Source: DASYKS01 sp035995205
GTDB taxonomy: Bacteria > Acidobacteriota > Thermoanaerobaculia > Multivoradales > UBA5704
DNA: 64,000 nucleotides
Direction of reading: 5' to 3'
Assembly (NCBI GenBank): GCA_035995205.1
Contig: DASYKS010000111.1
Span: forward strand, 3,128-67,127
Shown: positions 42,202-49,678 of the stretch, piece by piece
Layout: each line of letters starts with the position of its first letter
Numbering within the stretch: position 1 is the stretch's first letter
Position numbers and translations under genes: made by a program
The notes under the pieces: generated by a model
The model's database searches: none
What the model was told of the DNA's origin: nothing
What the model saw: the letters and a program-made list of their open reading frames with translations, nothing else

Positions 42202-42750
42202 GGCGCCAGTGTCCGCCGGTTTTTTCAACTTGGGAAGGAGGTATTTCGACGACAGGCGGCCTCGGACGACCGCGCCCCGGACCCCTATAGCGCAGCGCTT
42301 GCGCTGGCGAGCGTCCGCGCGCCCTATCCCTACGTCTGGGGAGCCCTTACCCTGCGAGCCTTCCGTCTGGCCAAAAATGGGCGCCGGTGCACCTACGTCC
42401 CGATCGATCCCGAGATGCCCTCTTTGGACCCTGACCCCGATCGGCAAATTCTCGCGCGGGAGCTGCTTGCCTTGGTGCCCCTCTCTCGGCCCGGACTGTC
42501 TGGCGGTTGAAAAACCTGCGGCTACTCCCCCCGCGAGATCGCCGAGGCCTCAGGTCTAGCCGAGTCCTCGGTCTCTGGACTTTTTAAACCGTGCTCGGAA
42601 AATCCGCCGCTTGGGCGTGACCCCCCGCTTCGCGGCGCGACAGCTGACGCCGCTGCGGCCCGCGCGCTCCCGCACAGCCCCGCGTCGGTTCCGCGACCTC
42701 CACTGCCGGGCGGGCTCTTCCGCCCGGCTGCGCTCTATCGTGGTTTCTGA
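42187..42750 (+). pseudogene. interrupted sigma/HTH-like gene facing mobC
   Basis: Plus-strand frame with ILARELLALVPLSRPGLSGG, then TGA at 42508-42510, continuing in the same frame as CGYSPREIAEASGLAESSVS, a convincing helix-turn-helix resembling sigma70 region 4. One base change (TGA to CGA or TGG) would join them. The upstream half (SVRAPYPYVWGALTLRAFRL, VPIDPEMPSLDPDPD) fits a small ECF-like factor only loosely, and the start codon is unclear. It lies in the mobC upstream region, where oriT is expected. Confidence 0.4.
42703..42726 (-). terminator. hairpin after the parA partner gene
   Basis: GCCGGGCGG (42703-42711) and CCGCCCGGC (42718-42726), a perfect 9-bp stem with a 6-base loop, 9 bases beyond the stop of the minus-strand gene at 42735. 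There is no U tract, so terminator or oriT-type inverted repeat are both possible. Confidence 0.5.
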
Positions 42751-43118
42751 GTCCGCGGCTTGCGCCGAAAGAGTGGCGGTGGAAAGGGGCCACCGTGCTT
42801 TTTTTCGGCCTCGGTCACAGCGCGCAGAAGAACGTCCTCCAGAAAAGCACTCAGCAGGTTCCCCGCTCCGTGATGGGCCGCCCACGCTCGAAGCCTCGCA
42901 TCGAGCTCGGCCGAGATGTTGGCCGAAATCCGCGAGGTCGCGATCGCGGCCGGAACCTCCGGGACGGTTGGCGTCTGGATACGCTCTTTCGTCGCAACCG
43001 GCCTCGCCGGCCCGGGGCTACGCACCGCGCGCGGCGGGCGCGCGGTCACCTCCGGCGTCGGGCCCAAGATCCCTCCCAACGGATCGTCATTCCCGAACAC
43101 CGATCGTCTATCGGCCAT
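42735..43118 (-). CDS. ParA-partner DNA-binding protein (RHH-like)
   Basis: 127 residues from the ATG at 43118 (GGAGGATCATCG upstream). Disordered basic N-terminal half (PPRAVRSPGPARPVATKERI). The C-terminal half, ISANISAELDARLRAWAAHH then FLEDVLLRAVTEAEKK, has strand-helix-helix character like ribbon-helix-helix centromere-binding proteins (ParG type). Overlaps the end of parA by 11 bp. Likely the dedicated partition partner and autorepressor. Confidence 0.7.
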   Translation of the reverse strand: MADRRSVFGNDDPLGGILGPTPEVTARPPRAVRSPGPARPVATKERIQTPTVPEVPAAIATSRISANISAELDARLRAWAAHHGAGNLLSAFLEDVLLRAVTEAEKKHGGPFPPPLFRRKPRTQKPR

Positions 43119-43857
43119 CGATGATCCTCCTTGCGAGCACGTCATACGCGACGACGACGGGATGCTCCGCGCCAATGTCGCGAAAATTCCCATGGCCGTT
43201 CGGGGCCTCGTTGACCCGCACGGCCTCCGGCACCGTCGCCAAAATCTCTAAAGAATGCCGGGCGAGCAGCTCTCGGGTCTCCCGCGCGATCCGCGTTCCG
43301 GTCCGGATGCGTGTCAAGACCACCCCAAGCAGGTGCAGCGGGTGCCTTAACCGAACCTCAAGGCTCTTGAGCGTCTGGAGCAGCCGCCCCAAGCCGTTGA
43401 GATCGAGCGCCGAGGCCTGGACCGGAATAATCACCGTGTCCGCCGCGCAGAGCGCGTTAAACGTGATCAGCGAGAGCTGGGGCGGCGAGTCGATCAGGAT
43501 GAAGTCGTAGGCCCCTTTCACCGGCTCCAGGCATTCCGACAGGCGGAACTCGGCCCCTGGCTCTTGAGAAAGGTGCCGATCCGCGCTCGCTAGATTGTTG
43601 CCGGTCGGTACGAGGTCGACGTTTGGGGCGACCGAACACACCGCCTGGTCGATCGGCTCTCCATCGAAGAGAACGTGCTCCAAGCGCTTCCTGTCGCCCG
43701 CGCCGTTGACAAGCCAGTACGTGGCCGAGCCCTGCGGGTCCGCGTCCAGGACTAGCACCCGCCGGCCCAGGTTCGCCAGGGCGTAGGCCACGGCGACCGC
43801 CGTGGTCGTTTTCCCGGCCCCGCCTTTTTGGTTCGCGATCGTGATTGTGGTCGCCAT
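43108..43857 (-). CDS. parA: ParA partition ATPase
   Basis: 249 residues. Deviant Walker A KGGAGKTT at residues 11-18, VLVLDADPQGSATYWL (A' motif), FILIDSPPQLSLITFNALCA (Walker B) and IIPVQASALDLNGLGRLLQT. No N-terminal helix-turn-helix, so a ParA of the small plasmid type (Ib-like), normally autoregulated through its small partner, which follows at 43118. Confidence 0.93.
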   Translation of the reverse strand: MATTITIANQKGGAGKTTTAVAVAYALANLGRRVLVLDADPQGSATYWLVNGAGDRKRLEHVLFDGEPIDQAVCSVAPNVDLVPTGNNLASADRHLSQEPGAEFRLSECLEPVKGAYDFILIDSPPQLSLITFNALCAADTVIIPVQASALDLNGLGRLLQTLKSLEVRLRHPLHLLGVVLTRIRTGTRIARETRELLARHSLEILATVPEAVRVNEAPNGHGNFRDIGAEHPVVVAYDVLARRIIDGR

Positions 43858-44174
43858 AAGCGCAAGAATAGCACTTTTCCCTTCTATCCCTACTAGAGAT
43901 CATAGGGAAAATAGGGGAAGACCTGTGCGTGTTTTTGGCGCGCTACCTTCCCAAAGTTAGAGTGTAGAGAGACGCTGCCTCACTATTATGCGGCGCCCAA
44001 AACTGCTGCATCGAGGCAAATCAAAATTTCGATATATTTTTTGTTGCGAACAACTTTTATTAAGTTATTGTTATTCCTGAGCCTGGTGGCGAGAGCCCTC
44101 GCTGTCAGTCGCCTAAGCACCGATACATCGGCAGCGTCGGAGCGAGCGTCGAACCGGGTGCCATGCTGGCCGGC
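43858..44174. promoter_or_regulatory. AT-rich parA upstream region, partition/operator candidate
   Basis: Immediately upstream of parA, 43877-43921 holds clustered inverted and direct copies of CCCTA/TAGGG (TTCCCTTCTATCCCTA facing TAGGGAAAATAGGGGAA). These are probable binding sites for the parA partner, as operator and possibly centromere. 44020-44080 is AT-rich (TTTCGATATATTTTTTG) and may help strand opening. No gene seen. Confidence 0.5.
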
Positions 44175-45470
44175 CTACGATGCAGGCGCAATGAAACCGC
44201 GCCGACTGCTGCTGTGGAGATGCACCACGAACGCCCGCACCTGCTCGGCTCGATGAACATGCTCCGCGAGGTCTGACGTCAACGCTAGCCACCGCTGGAT
44301 CGTTTCGGCATGGACCCCCCAGGCGGTAAAAAGCTCCGCGAGATCGAGCGCCAGCGTCCCCACCTCGTCCCAATTTCCTAGGCGTGCTTCGACGTCGATC
44401 ACGTCGACCAGGAGCAGCGCCAGGCTGTGCCGCAGGTCCGTGCCCCGAAATCCCGCCTCAGCTTTCCGGAGCTGCGTCCGCGACTCCTCTAGTAGCCCCG
44501 CCGCTCGCAGGATGTGTGCCTGAAGCCAGACCCTGAGAAGGCCCGAGTGCGGACGAGGCGGATAGAGTCGCTTCGTAACCTGAAACGTCCTTTCCGCATC
44601 CTGCCACCTTCCCAGCGACGCCAAAAACCATGCCTCGTTGTGAAATAGGTGCAGACGGAGCCCATGATTCGTCGGCAGCAATAACTTTGCCTGCGAGAGC
44701 AGCTCTAGCGCCTGCTCCGGTTCGCCAAATCCTCTCAACGAGGCTTCCTGAATCAGAATCCGTGCCTCACCCGCGGTGTCGCGCACTCCCCTATAGAGAG
44801 CCCGCCCTCGGCGGCATGCCGCTGCCGATTCCCTCGGACGCCCTACATACGCAGCAAGCGACGCCTCGACTGATGCCGCTCGCGCTAGCAAGAGCGGATC
44901 CCCGCTATAGCACTCCTCCTCAACGAGCACCTCTGCTGCATCGAGACTCGCGAACGCCGCTTCAAAATTTCCTAGCAGCCGATGAGCATTCGCGACCTCC
45001 AAATGCGCCGCGATGATTGCGTCATACCGCAGCACCCGAGGTGCCTTCATCAAAACAGCTGCTCGTGTAGCCAATTCACAAGCCGTCAAACCGCGTCCCG
45101 GCCATTCCGTCACCAGTTGAATGCCGTGATTCAGCAGAGCCTCGAAAACATCATAGGAGCTGTACCCTGCATGGTTTCGCAGTAGGAGATCCGCCTGACC
45201 AGGTGGGAGATCCAAAAGACGCCAAGCCTTCTCGCCAGCTTCCGGATCCCGAGGCATAGGCCCCGCCGGCAGTTCCAACTTCTCAAAGATTTCCTCGTAG
45301 CTTTGCTCCGGTACCTCTTTCGGCTCGATCACGGGCTGGCTGGCGGCAATCACTTCCCTACACTTATCACAGCCGTTCAGAAGGTGCCTCAATACCTCGC
45401 TCGCCTCAGGCGCGCTCTGCGCAAGAAGCGCCTCTAAGTCGTCCTCCGTCGGATGCCACTGATACTGCAT
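44175..45470 (-). CDS. TPR protein with N-terminal zinc-finger-like motif
   Basis: 431 residues. Residues 1-45 resemble the anti-sigma-type zinc finger: H-x4-C-x2-C in HLLNGCDKC with acidic flanks. From about 100 on, the protein is all helical repeats of TPR type (AAHLEVANAHRLLGNFEAAF, ILIQEASLRGFGEPEQALEL, FHNEAWFLASLGRWQDAERT). The architecture suits a peptide-sensing regulator of the RRNPP kind or an anti-sigma-like protein. 63 bp upstream, in the same direction, lies a 37-residue exported peptide gene, so ligand and receptor may be a pair. No membrane segment. Confidence 0.75.
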   Translation of the reverse strand: MQYQWHPTEDDLEALLAQSAPEASEVLRHLLNGCDKCREVIAASQPVIEPKEVPEQSYEEIFEKLELPAGPMPRDPEAGEKAWRLLDLPPGQADLLLRNHAGYSSYDVFEALLNHGIQLVTEWPGRGLTACELATRAAVLMKAPRVLRYDAIIAAHLEVANAHRLLGNFEAAFASLDAAEVLVEEECYSGDPLLLARAASVEASLAAYVGRPRESAAACRRGRALYRGVRDTAGEARILIQEASLRGFGEPEQALELLSQAKLLLPTNHGLRLHLFHNEAWFLASLGRWQDAERTFQVTKRLYPPRPHSGLLRVWLQAHILRAAGLLEESRTQLRKAEAGFRGTDLRHSLALLLVDVIDVEARLGNWDEVGTLALDLAELFTAWGVHAETIQRWLALTSDLAEHVHRAEQVRAFVVHLHSSSRRGFIAPAS

Positions 45471-45488
45471 TCGCTGCGCTCCCCGAAA

Positions 45489-45512
45489 GCGGGGGGCTTT
45501 AGGCCCCCCCGA
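45489..45512 (-). promoter_or_regulatory. GC-rich hairpin between peptide and TPR gene
   Basis: GGGGGGC/GCCCCCC with a TTTAG loop (45491-45509), seven pairs, between the peptide stop (45534) and the TPR start (45470). No U tract, so it may set the ratio of peptide to receptor by attenuation or RNA processing. Confidence 0.55.
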
Positions 45513-45533
45513 CTCGCGCGCTAAAGCCCGCTC

Positions 45534-45647
45534 CTACCCGTTCGGATCCATCGTCCCCCCCATGTCCTCGGGTTCTCCCGACGACATGGCATTCGCTAGC
45601 GTAACGAGCAACAAGCTTAACGTATCCAGAACTAGAGTACTGATCAT
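45534..45647 (-). CDS. 37-residue exported peptide ending in MDPNG
   Basis: ATG at 45647 with GGAGG four bases upstream; stop TAG at 45534. The first 20 residues, MISTLVLDTLSLLLVTLANA, are a signal-peptide-like hydrophobic segment. The rest, MSSGEPEDMGGTMDPNG, is short, acidic and Gly-rich. This is the layout of pre-pro signalling peptides read by TPR receptors. The MDPNG ending is repeated in the gene at the right window edge, where it also faces a TPR regulator. No other family resemblance. Confidence 0.7.
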   Translation of the reverse strand: MISTLVLDTLSLLLVTLANAMSSGEPEDMGGTMDPNG

Positions 45648-45736
45648 GCGGCCTCCGGAGAAGAGGGGAATTGGCCGAAAGTTCGACCGTCCCTAACTCC
45701 TACAGTGCCGCCACAACGACGGACAGGGTTAGCCTG

Positions 45737-46240
45737 TTAGATTAGATGCTGTGGTGCCGCCGCTTGCACGAGCTGATCGACCAGCACGACCCGTTGCGCC
45801 ACATCCAAAGCCTTCACGGCATCCAAAAGCTCGGCCGTGCCGATTCCGTGGCGCTTCAGAACCTCTGAAAAATCCGGCGTCGACGGGAGGTACTGATCGA
45901 GGACGGCGATCTCGGTCGGCGATACGTTCCACGGCTCTGGCACTATTTCCAGCAGTGCCGAGAAGTACCGCGCCTCCAGGGAGACCGCGGTTCTGGCCAT
46001 TAACATCTCAAATTGGGCGAGCGCTCGATTGATCGTCGCGCTAGTTCCCAGCGGGCCGCGGCCCCGATCGGGGTGCGCCCCGCGCCGTTCGAGCACCCGT
46101 ACAGCCGCGGGCTCGAGGGTCACGCTTTGACGGTGGTGCTTCCGGGAAGCTGCTGGCACAGGCGGAGTGTAACAGGCATCTGGAGGCGCCGGAGAGGGCT
46201 TGCCTTCCTCGTCGCGGGTTCCCTTTCCCGATTTCGCCAC
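45737..46240 (-). CDS. DNA-binding-protein candidate beside the origin
   Basis: 167 residues from a GTG at 46240. The N-terminal third is basic and disordered. SRKHHRQSVTLEPAAVRVLE then TSATINRALAQFEMLMA fits a ribbon-helix-helix fold. The C-terminal part is helical (LDQYLPSTPDFSEVLKRHGI, ALDVAQRVVLVDQLVQ). It sits next to the iteron array, so replication or copy-number control is plausible, but unproven. Confidence 0.6.
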   Translation of the reverse strand: MAKSGKGTRDEEGKPSPAPPDACYTPPVPAASRKHHRQSVTLEPAAVRVLERRGAHPDRGRGPLGTSATINRALAQFEMLMARTAVSLEARYFSALLEIVPEPWNVSPTEIAVLDQYLPSTPDFSEVLKRHGIGTAELLDAVKALDVAQRVVLVDQLVQAAAPQHLI

Positions 46241-46363
46241 TGTCGCTCGCCCTCGCGCCTTTTCCTAAGTACGCGCAAAAGGCCGAGCTTTCGGGTCATC
46301 CTTCCGCTCATCCCACCCGCTGAGTTCCGCCGTCGCCGCCGGGTGTGGAAGCTGTGGGACGCC

Positions 46364-46409
46364 GGCCCGTTTGATCCGCAGGCCGGTTTCTTGGCCTGCG
46401 GATCGGGCC
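46364..46409. repeat. perfect 12-bp inverted repeat (cruciform candidate)
   Basis: GATCCGCAGGCC (46373-46384) and GGCCTGCGGATC (46393-46404) with an 8-base loop; outer arms GGCCC and GGGCC extend it. A second, shorter GGATC/GATCC pair follows at 46431-46449. Confidence 0.8.
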
Positions 46410-46543
46410 GAGCGTTCCAAGCCTGTGGGCGGATCGGCTTTTTGATCCGTCCATAGGCGGCAGATTCCGCAGCCGGGTGTCCACCTGCTTCTAGATCATG
46501 AGAATTGTCTATAGATCCTGCTTCTACAAGGACGGCCCGCGGG

Positions 46544-46872
46544 AACGTCCCCCAGAATGTCGAAAAAGGGCCGGGAAACGTCCCCCAGAATATCGAACAG
46601 GCGTCGGCAGACTATCGTGGAAAACTTCCCTCAAAACGGGCTTTTCCACTGGCTTTTCCACAGATTAAACGTCCCCCAGAGTATCGAAATTGGCGCTTTT
46701 TTCTCGTTCCTCGAACGTCCCCCAGAATATCGAAATTTGGACCCCTCACTGACGCCTCAAACGTCCCCCAGAATATCGAAGTGGACCGCTTTTTCGATTC
46801 CTCCGAACGTCCCCCAGAATATCGAAATACTTGGGCCGCTCTGGCGCCCCCAACGTCCCCCAGAATATCGAA
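46544..46872 (+). repeat. iteron array, 21-bp units in 46-bp phase
   Basis: The 21-bp unit AACGTCCCCCAGAATATCG followed by AA occurs at 46544, 46577, 46668, 46714, 46760, 46806 and 46852 with 0-1 mismatches. The last five starts are exactly 46 bp apart. A worn copy (AACTTCCCTCA..) sits at 46623, 46 bp after the second, so six consecutive positions keep the phase within one base. The intervening 25 bp are unrelated to each other. DnaA-box-like TTTTCCACT and TTTTCCACA lie at 46642-46650 and 46654-46662, inside the array. Confidence 0.85.
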
Positions 46873-46880
46873 ACCACCCG

Positions 46881-47522
46881 CTATTCGAGGTTCGACGCCC
46901 ACAACACCAGTAGGTATGTATCTGAGACTTCGGGACCGCCCGCGGAGCTGTCCCGCGCTCGAAGCTGCCCGGCGACCTCGATCAGATCGCCGGTCTCGCC
47001 ACCTCCGAGCACGTCGGCAAGGACACCCACACAGAATGCCTCATGAACATCTGGGCGGTTCGTTCGCCCACCGCCTTGCGGCGTCGAAGTTAGGAGCCGT
47101 AGGCGCGCGCTCGCCGGCCGACCTGCCGCCGGCTCCCGTCTTTCGACGCTGATAAGTCGCGCCGCCAAATGAACCTGATTGAGCGACAGCTCCACGCCAC
47201 ATGGAGCTTTCAGATCCTCGAATTCCCGCACCAACACCTCCGACAACGACCGGCCAAGCGGGCCGTTCGGCGACGTTCGCAGGTGTCCCACTACCCGCAC
47301 CAGGGAGCCCGCAGGCACCGCCGAGAGGGCTGCGGCCAAGGCGCCAAAGGCAAGCAGGTGGACCGCGTCTCTCCGCTCCGACGCCGGCCGCCGGAGAACG
47401 AGCCGCGCCGTCAGCCGCACCGGCTTTGCCCGCTGATGATGCGCGAGGTTTTCGAGGCGTCCGACCAGAAAAACCTGGTTTAGACGAAGGGGAGGGGGTG
47501 CCAACGTAACCGCACGATCCAT
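46881..47522 (-). CDS. tandem OB-fold (double SSB-like) protein
   Basis: 213 residues from the ATG at 47522 (a longer start at 47588 is possible). It contains two copies of one SSB-like half: LRLNQVFLVGRLENLAHHQR with LVRVVGHLRTS, and LSLNQVHLAARLISVERREP with LIEVAGQLRARD. Each has the first OB strand and the final V.G.LR strand of PriB/SSB folds. A covalent two-domain SSB reading towards the origin suggests a role in plasmid replication or strand protection. It lacks an acidic SSB tail. Confidence 0.7.
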   Translation of the reverse strand: MDRAVTLAPPPLRLNQVFLVGRLENLAHHQRAKPVRLTARLVLRRPASERRDAVHLLAFGALAAALSAVPAGSLVRVVGHLRTSPNGPLGRSLSEVLVREFEDLKAPCGVELSLNQVHLAARLISVERREPAAGRPASARLRLLTSTPQGGGRTNRPDVHEAFCVGVLADVLGGGETGDLIEVAGQLRARDSSAGGPEVSDTYLLVLWASNLE

Positions 47523-47876
47523 GGAGCGCTCTCTATCGCGCCGCCGCTCGAACGGATAGGCCCTGATCCGGCGCACCGCCGCGCCCATGAGTGTTTTTGC
47601 GCGTGACCCGCGCTTCGCGCCGGTCGGGCTCTTCGTTTCATCTCCGATCCTCCGCCCGTTGCCGGGCGTCCGGTTCGTGGATTTCTCTGCGATCCCTCAC
47701 GCAGAGGCGCGCGGTCGACCTACTTACCCGAGAAGCCCCGACTCGATCGTCCAGCCGTTCCCCCTCCCGAGAGAGGGATCTGTCGCGCCCCGCGAAGAGG
47801 CCCTGGCGGGCCTCTCAGGCAGCGAAGCTTGGCTCCCGGATATCCCGGGCCGTCGAGGCGCTGCCGGAAAGGCGCC
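47523..47876. other. divergent promoter region with dispersed repeat
   Basis: Between the minus-strand OB-fold gene and the plus-strand gene at 47877. Contains copy B of the ~95-bp element (47605-47702). No gene supported. Confidence 0.55.
47605..47702 (+). repeat. dispersed ~95-bp element, copy B
   Basis: Matches 4731-4830 in order and spacing of GGTCGGGCTCT, CATCTCCG, TCCTCCGCC, CGTCCGGTTCG and CGATCCCTCACGC. Lies 175 bp upstream of a plus-strand gene block. Confidence 0.6.
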
Positions 47877-48746
47877 GTGTCACTCCAAACACTGACGATT
47901 CTTCCGGAGGTTCAAACCTCGAAACGCCGCTCCCGCAAACCGGCCGGCCGGTGTTTCTCCGCGCAGCTCCTCGGCCATCTTCTGCTCCGCAACTCCGACG
48001 GGACCTCACCCGCTACGCCCGCGTGGATCGCGCTTCTCGCGTCCGACGCCGAGTTGCGCCCCTTCGTCGCCAACGTGCAGGCCGGGAAGACGTTTGCCGG
48101 CACCGGACGCAACACCTTCGCCCTCCCGAAGGCGTCGGGTTACCGCTGGCTCTGGCAGAAGGTGCCCACCGGTTCGGCCGCGGTCGCTTACCGCCCAGAC
48201 CTTTTCCATCTCGATCCCACCGGCCCGCTCCCCTCCGTCGTCAACTTTATCCTCGCTCCGGACGCCGCTTGGCTGGAGCAGCAGGCGCGCGACCTTCTCC
48301 CGTACCTTCCCGACCCAGGCGTCGATCCCCGCGACGCCGCGCGAGCCGCTCTTCTCGCCGCGTTTCTCGACCGCCGCTCGCCCGTGCCGATTCTTCGAGA
48401 CCTCCGGTTTCATCTCCGGCTCTACCGCGCGGCGCTCGAAAACGGCAGCCTGCGGCCCGCTTCCGGGGACCGATACACGCCGCTCACAAGCCACAACACC
48501 GACACTCTTCGCCTCGACGATCCGGCCGGGTTCTCGTTGGCTGCCGCCGAGCTGCAGGAGCTTCTCGTGACCGAGACCCAAGCGCATTTCCGCGAGCACC
48601 CGATGCCGCGCCGCGCGCTCCCCGCCCCGCCGCCTCTTCCTCCGCTCCGCCCCCTCGGTTTCGTTCCGAAGCAGCTCGGCCTCGACTTCGGCCTTCCGGC
48701 GCTCTCCCCGCGGCCGCCGTACCCGGTGCTCCAAGCGACCGCCTAA
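47877..48746 (+). CDS. hypothetical protein upstream of radC
   Basis: 289 residues from a GTG at 47877 (GGAAAGG seven bases upstream). Soluble, alpha-rich, with TPAWIALLASDAELRPFVAN, GKTFAGTGRNTFALPKAS and a Pro-rich C-terminus (PAPPPLPPLRPLGF). No family recognised. First gene of a plus-strand block with radC and the helicase fusion. Confidence 0.7.
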   Translation: MSLQTLTILPEVQTSKRRSRKPAGRCFSAQLLGHLLLRNSDGTSPATPAWIALLASDAELRPFVANVQAGKTFAGTGRNTFALPKASGYRWLWQKVPTGSAAVAYRPDLFHLDPTGPLPSVVNFILAPDAAWLEQQARDLLPYLPDPGVDPRDAARAALLAAFLDRRSPVPILRDLRFHLRLYRAALENGSLRPASGDRYTPLTSHNTDTLRLDDPAGFSLAAAELQELLVTETQAHFREHPMPRRALPAPPPLPPLRPLGFVPKQLGLDFGLPALSPRPPYPVLQATA

Positions 48747-48838
48747 AGCCCACACACCCACCCGGGAGAAGACCGAGGACCCCTTCGGGCGAAGCGCGCG
48801 CAACCTCGCGCGCGCCGAGCAACGAGAGGCTCACACCG

Positions 48839-49561
48839 ATGAATCGACTCCCTCTTTCGTTCGTGGCTGAGGCGAAAGTGCTTGCCTACGACGCATCCCC
48901 GCGAACCTCCGCCGGCAGCCTTCCGCTCGCTCCCGTCGCTTCGCTTTCGGACGCAGAGCTGCTCGAACGCCTGCTCGATCCGCCGTCCAAAGCTCGGCCC
49001 GATCCCTTGGCGATCGCCGAGCGGCTTCTCGGTGGTGCTCCGAGCGCGCGCGGTCTGGCCGAGCTGCTCGACCTCGCTCCCGAGCACCTCGCTCCACTCG
49101 GGCTCTCGGCCGAGGCTGTCTCGCGTCTTCTCGCCGCGCTGGAGATCGGCCGCCGGCTCGCCTGGGGCGAGGTGCCGGAGGAGCAGCCGCTCACCGATCC
49201 CGCCGCGGTCGCGCGCCACCTCTTCCTCCGTTACGCCTCTGCCCACCAGGAGGTGATGGGAGCGGTCCTTCTCGATCTCCGGAACCGCTGGCTGGCCGAC
49301 TTTGAGATCGCGCGCGGGACCCTCGACCGGGTCTCCGTCGAACCCCGCCAGGCATTGGTCGAAGCGCTTCGCCGCGGCGCCGCCGGCATCATCCTCTTCC
49401 ACAACCATCCCGGCGGAGATCCTTCACCCAGCGGCGAGGACTACGAATTCACCCGACGCTTTACCCAGGCCGCCGAGATCGTAGGGATCAAGCTGATCGA
49501 CCACCTGGTGCTCGGCGGCACGACTCGCTGGTGCTCGATCCGCGACCGCCGCCCCTGGTGA
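48839..49561 (+). CDS. radC: RadC-like JAB/MPN protein
   Basis: 240 residues from the ATG at 48839. N-terminal helix-hairpin-helix-like part (LSDAELLERLLDPPS ... LDLAPEHLAPLGLS), then the JAMM metal-binding motif HNHPGGDPSPSGED at about residue 187. Typical RadC ending (IKLIDHLVLGG). Despite the name, the function in repair is uncertain; RadC is common on mobile elements, often near anti-restriction genes. Confidence 0.93.
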   Translation: MNRLPLSFVAEAKVLAYDASPRTSAGSLPLAPVASLSDAELLERLLDPPSKARPDPLAIAERLLGGAPSARGLAELLDLAPEHLAPLGLSAEAVSRLLAALEIGRRLAWGEVPEEQPLTDPAAVARHLFLRYASAHQEVMGAVLLDLRNRWLADFEIARGTLDRVSVEPRQALVEALRRGAAGIILFHNHPGGDPSPSGEDYEFTRRFTQAAEIVGIKLIDHLVLGGTTRWCSIRDRRPW

Positions 49562-49678
49562 ACGCTCGGGCCGGTGGCCTACCCAACCGGCGCGTGCGCC
49601 TGCGGCGCGAGAGAGAGATGGGACGGCTCCACGAAAGCGCCGAGGAAAAGACCTCGGCGCTTCGCTGGAGAAACCCAA

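Larger units (their letters stand above)
46241..46880. other. candidate origin of replication (oriV)
   Basis: 640 bp without a gene, containing in order a long perfect inverted repeat, an iteron array and DnaA-box-like sites, on a molecule that also encodes RepA. Together these are the standard parts of an iteron plasmid origin. Confidence 0.75.

Noticed and set aside
42703..42726. oriT assignment for the perfect hairpin upstream of mobC
   Set aside because: Position fits, but it also directly follows a gene stop and no nic consensus is visible, so kept only as a terminator/hairpin.
46513..46522. ATCCTGC as an IncP-type nic site
   Set aside because: It lies far from mobC/relaxase, without the adjoining inverted repeat; the match is too short to call oriT.
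46544..46872. CRISPR array (21-bp repeats, 25-bp unique spacers)
   Set aside because: Repeats are shorter than usual, there are no cas genes, one interval is 33 bp, one repeat is worn away, and DnaA boxes and a RepA gene point to an origin.
46505..47152. 215-codon plus-strand frame with recurring NVPQNIE/RPPEYRN/TSPRISK
   Set aside because: The three peptide motifs are one DNA repeat read in three frames because the period (46) is not a multiple of three; an artefact of the iterons.
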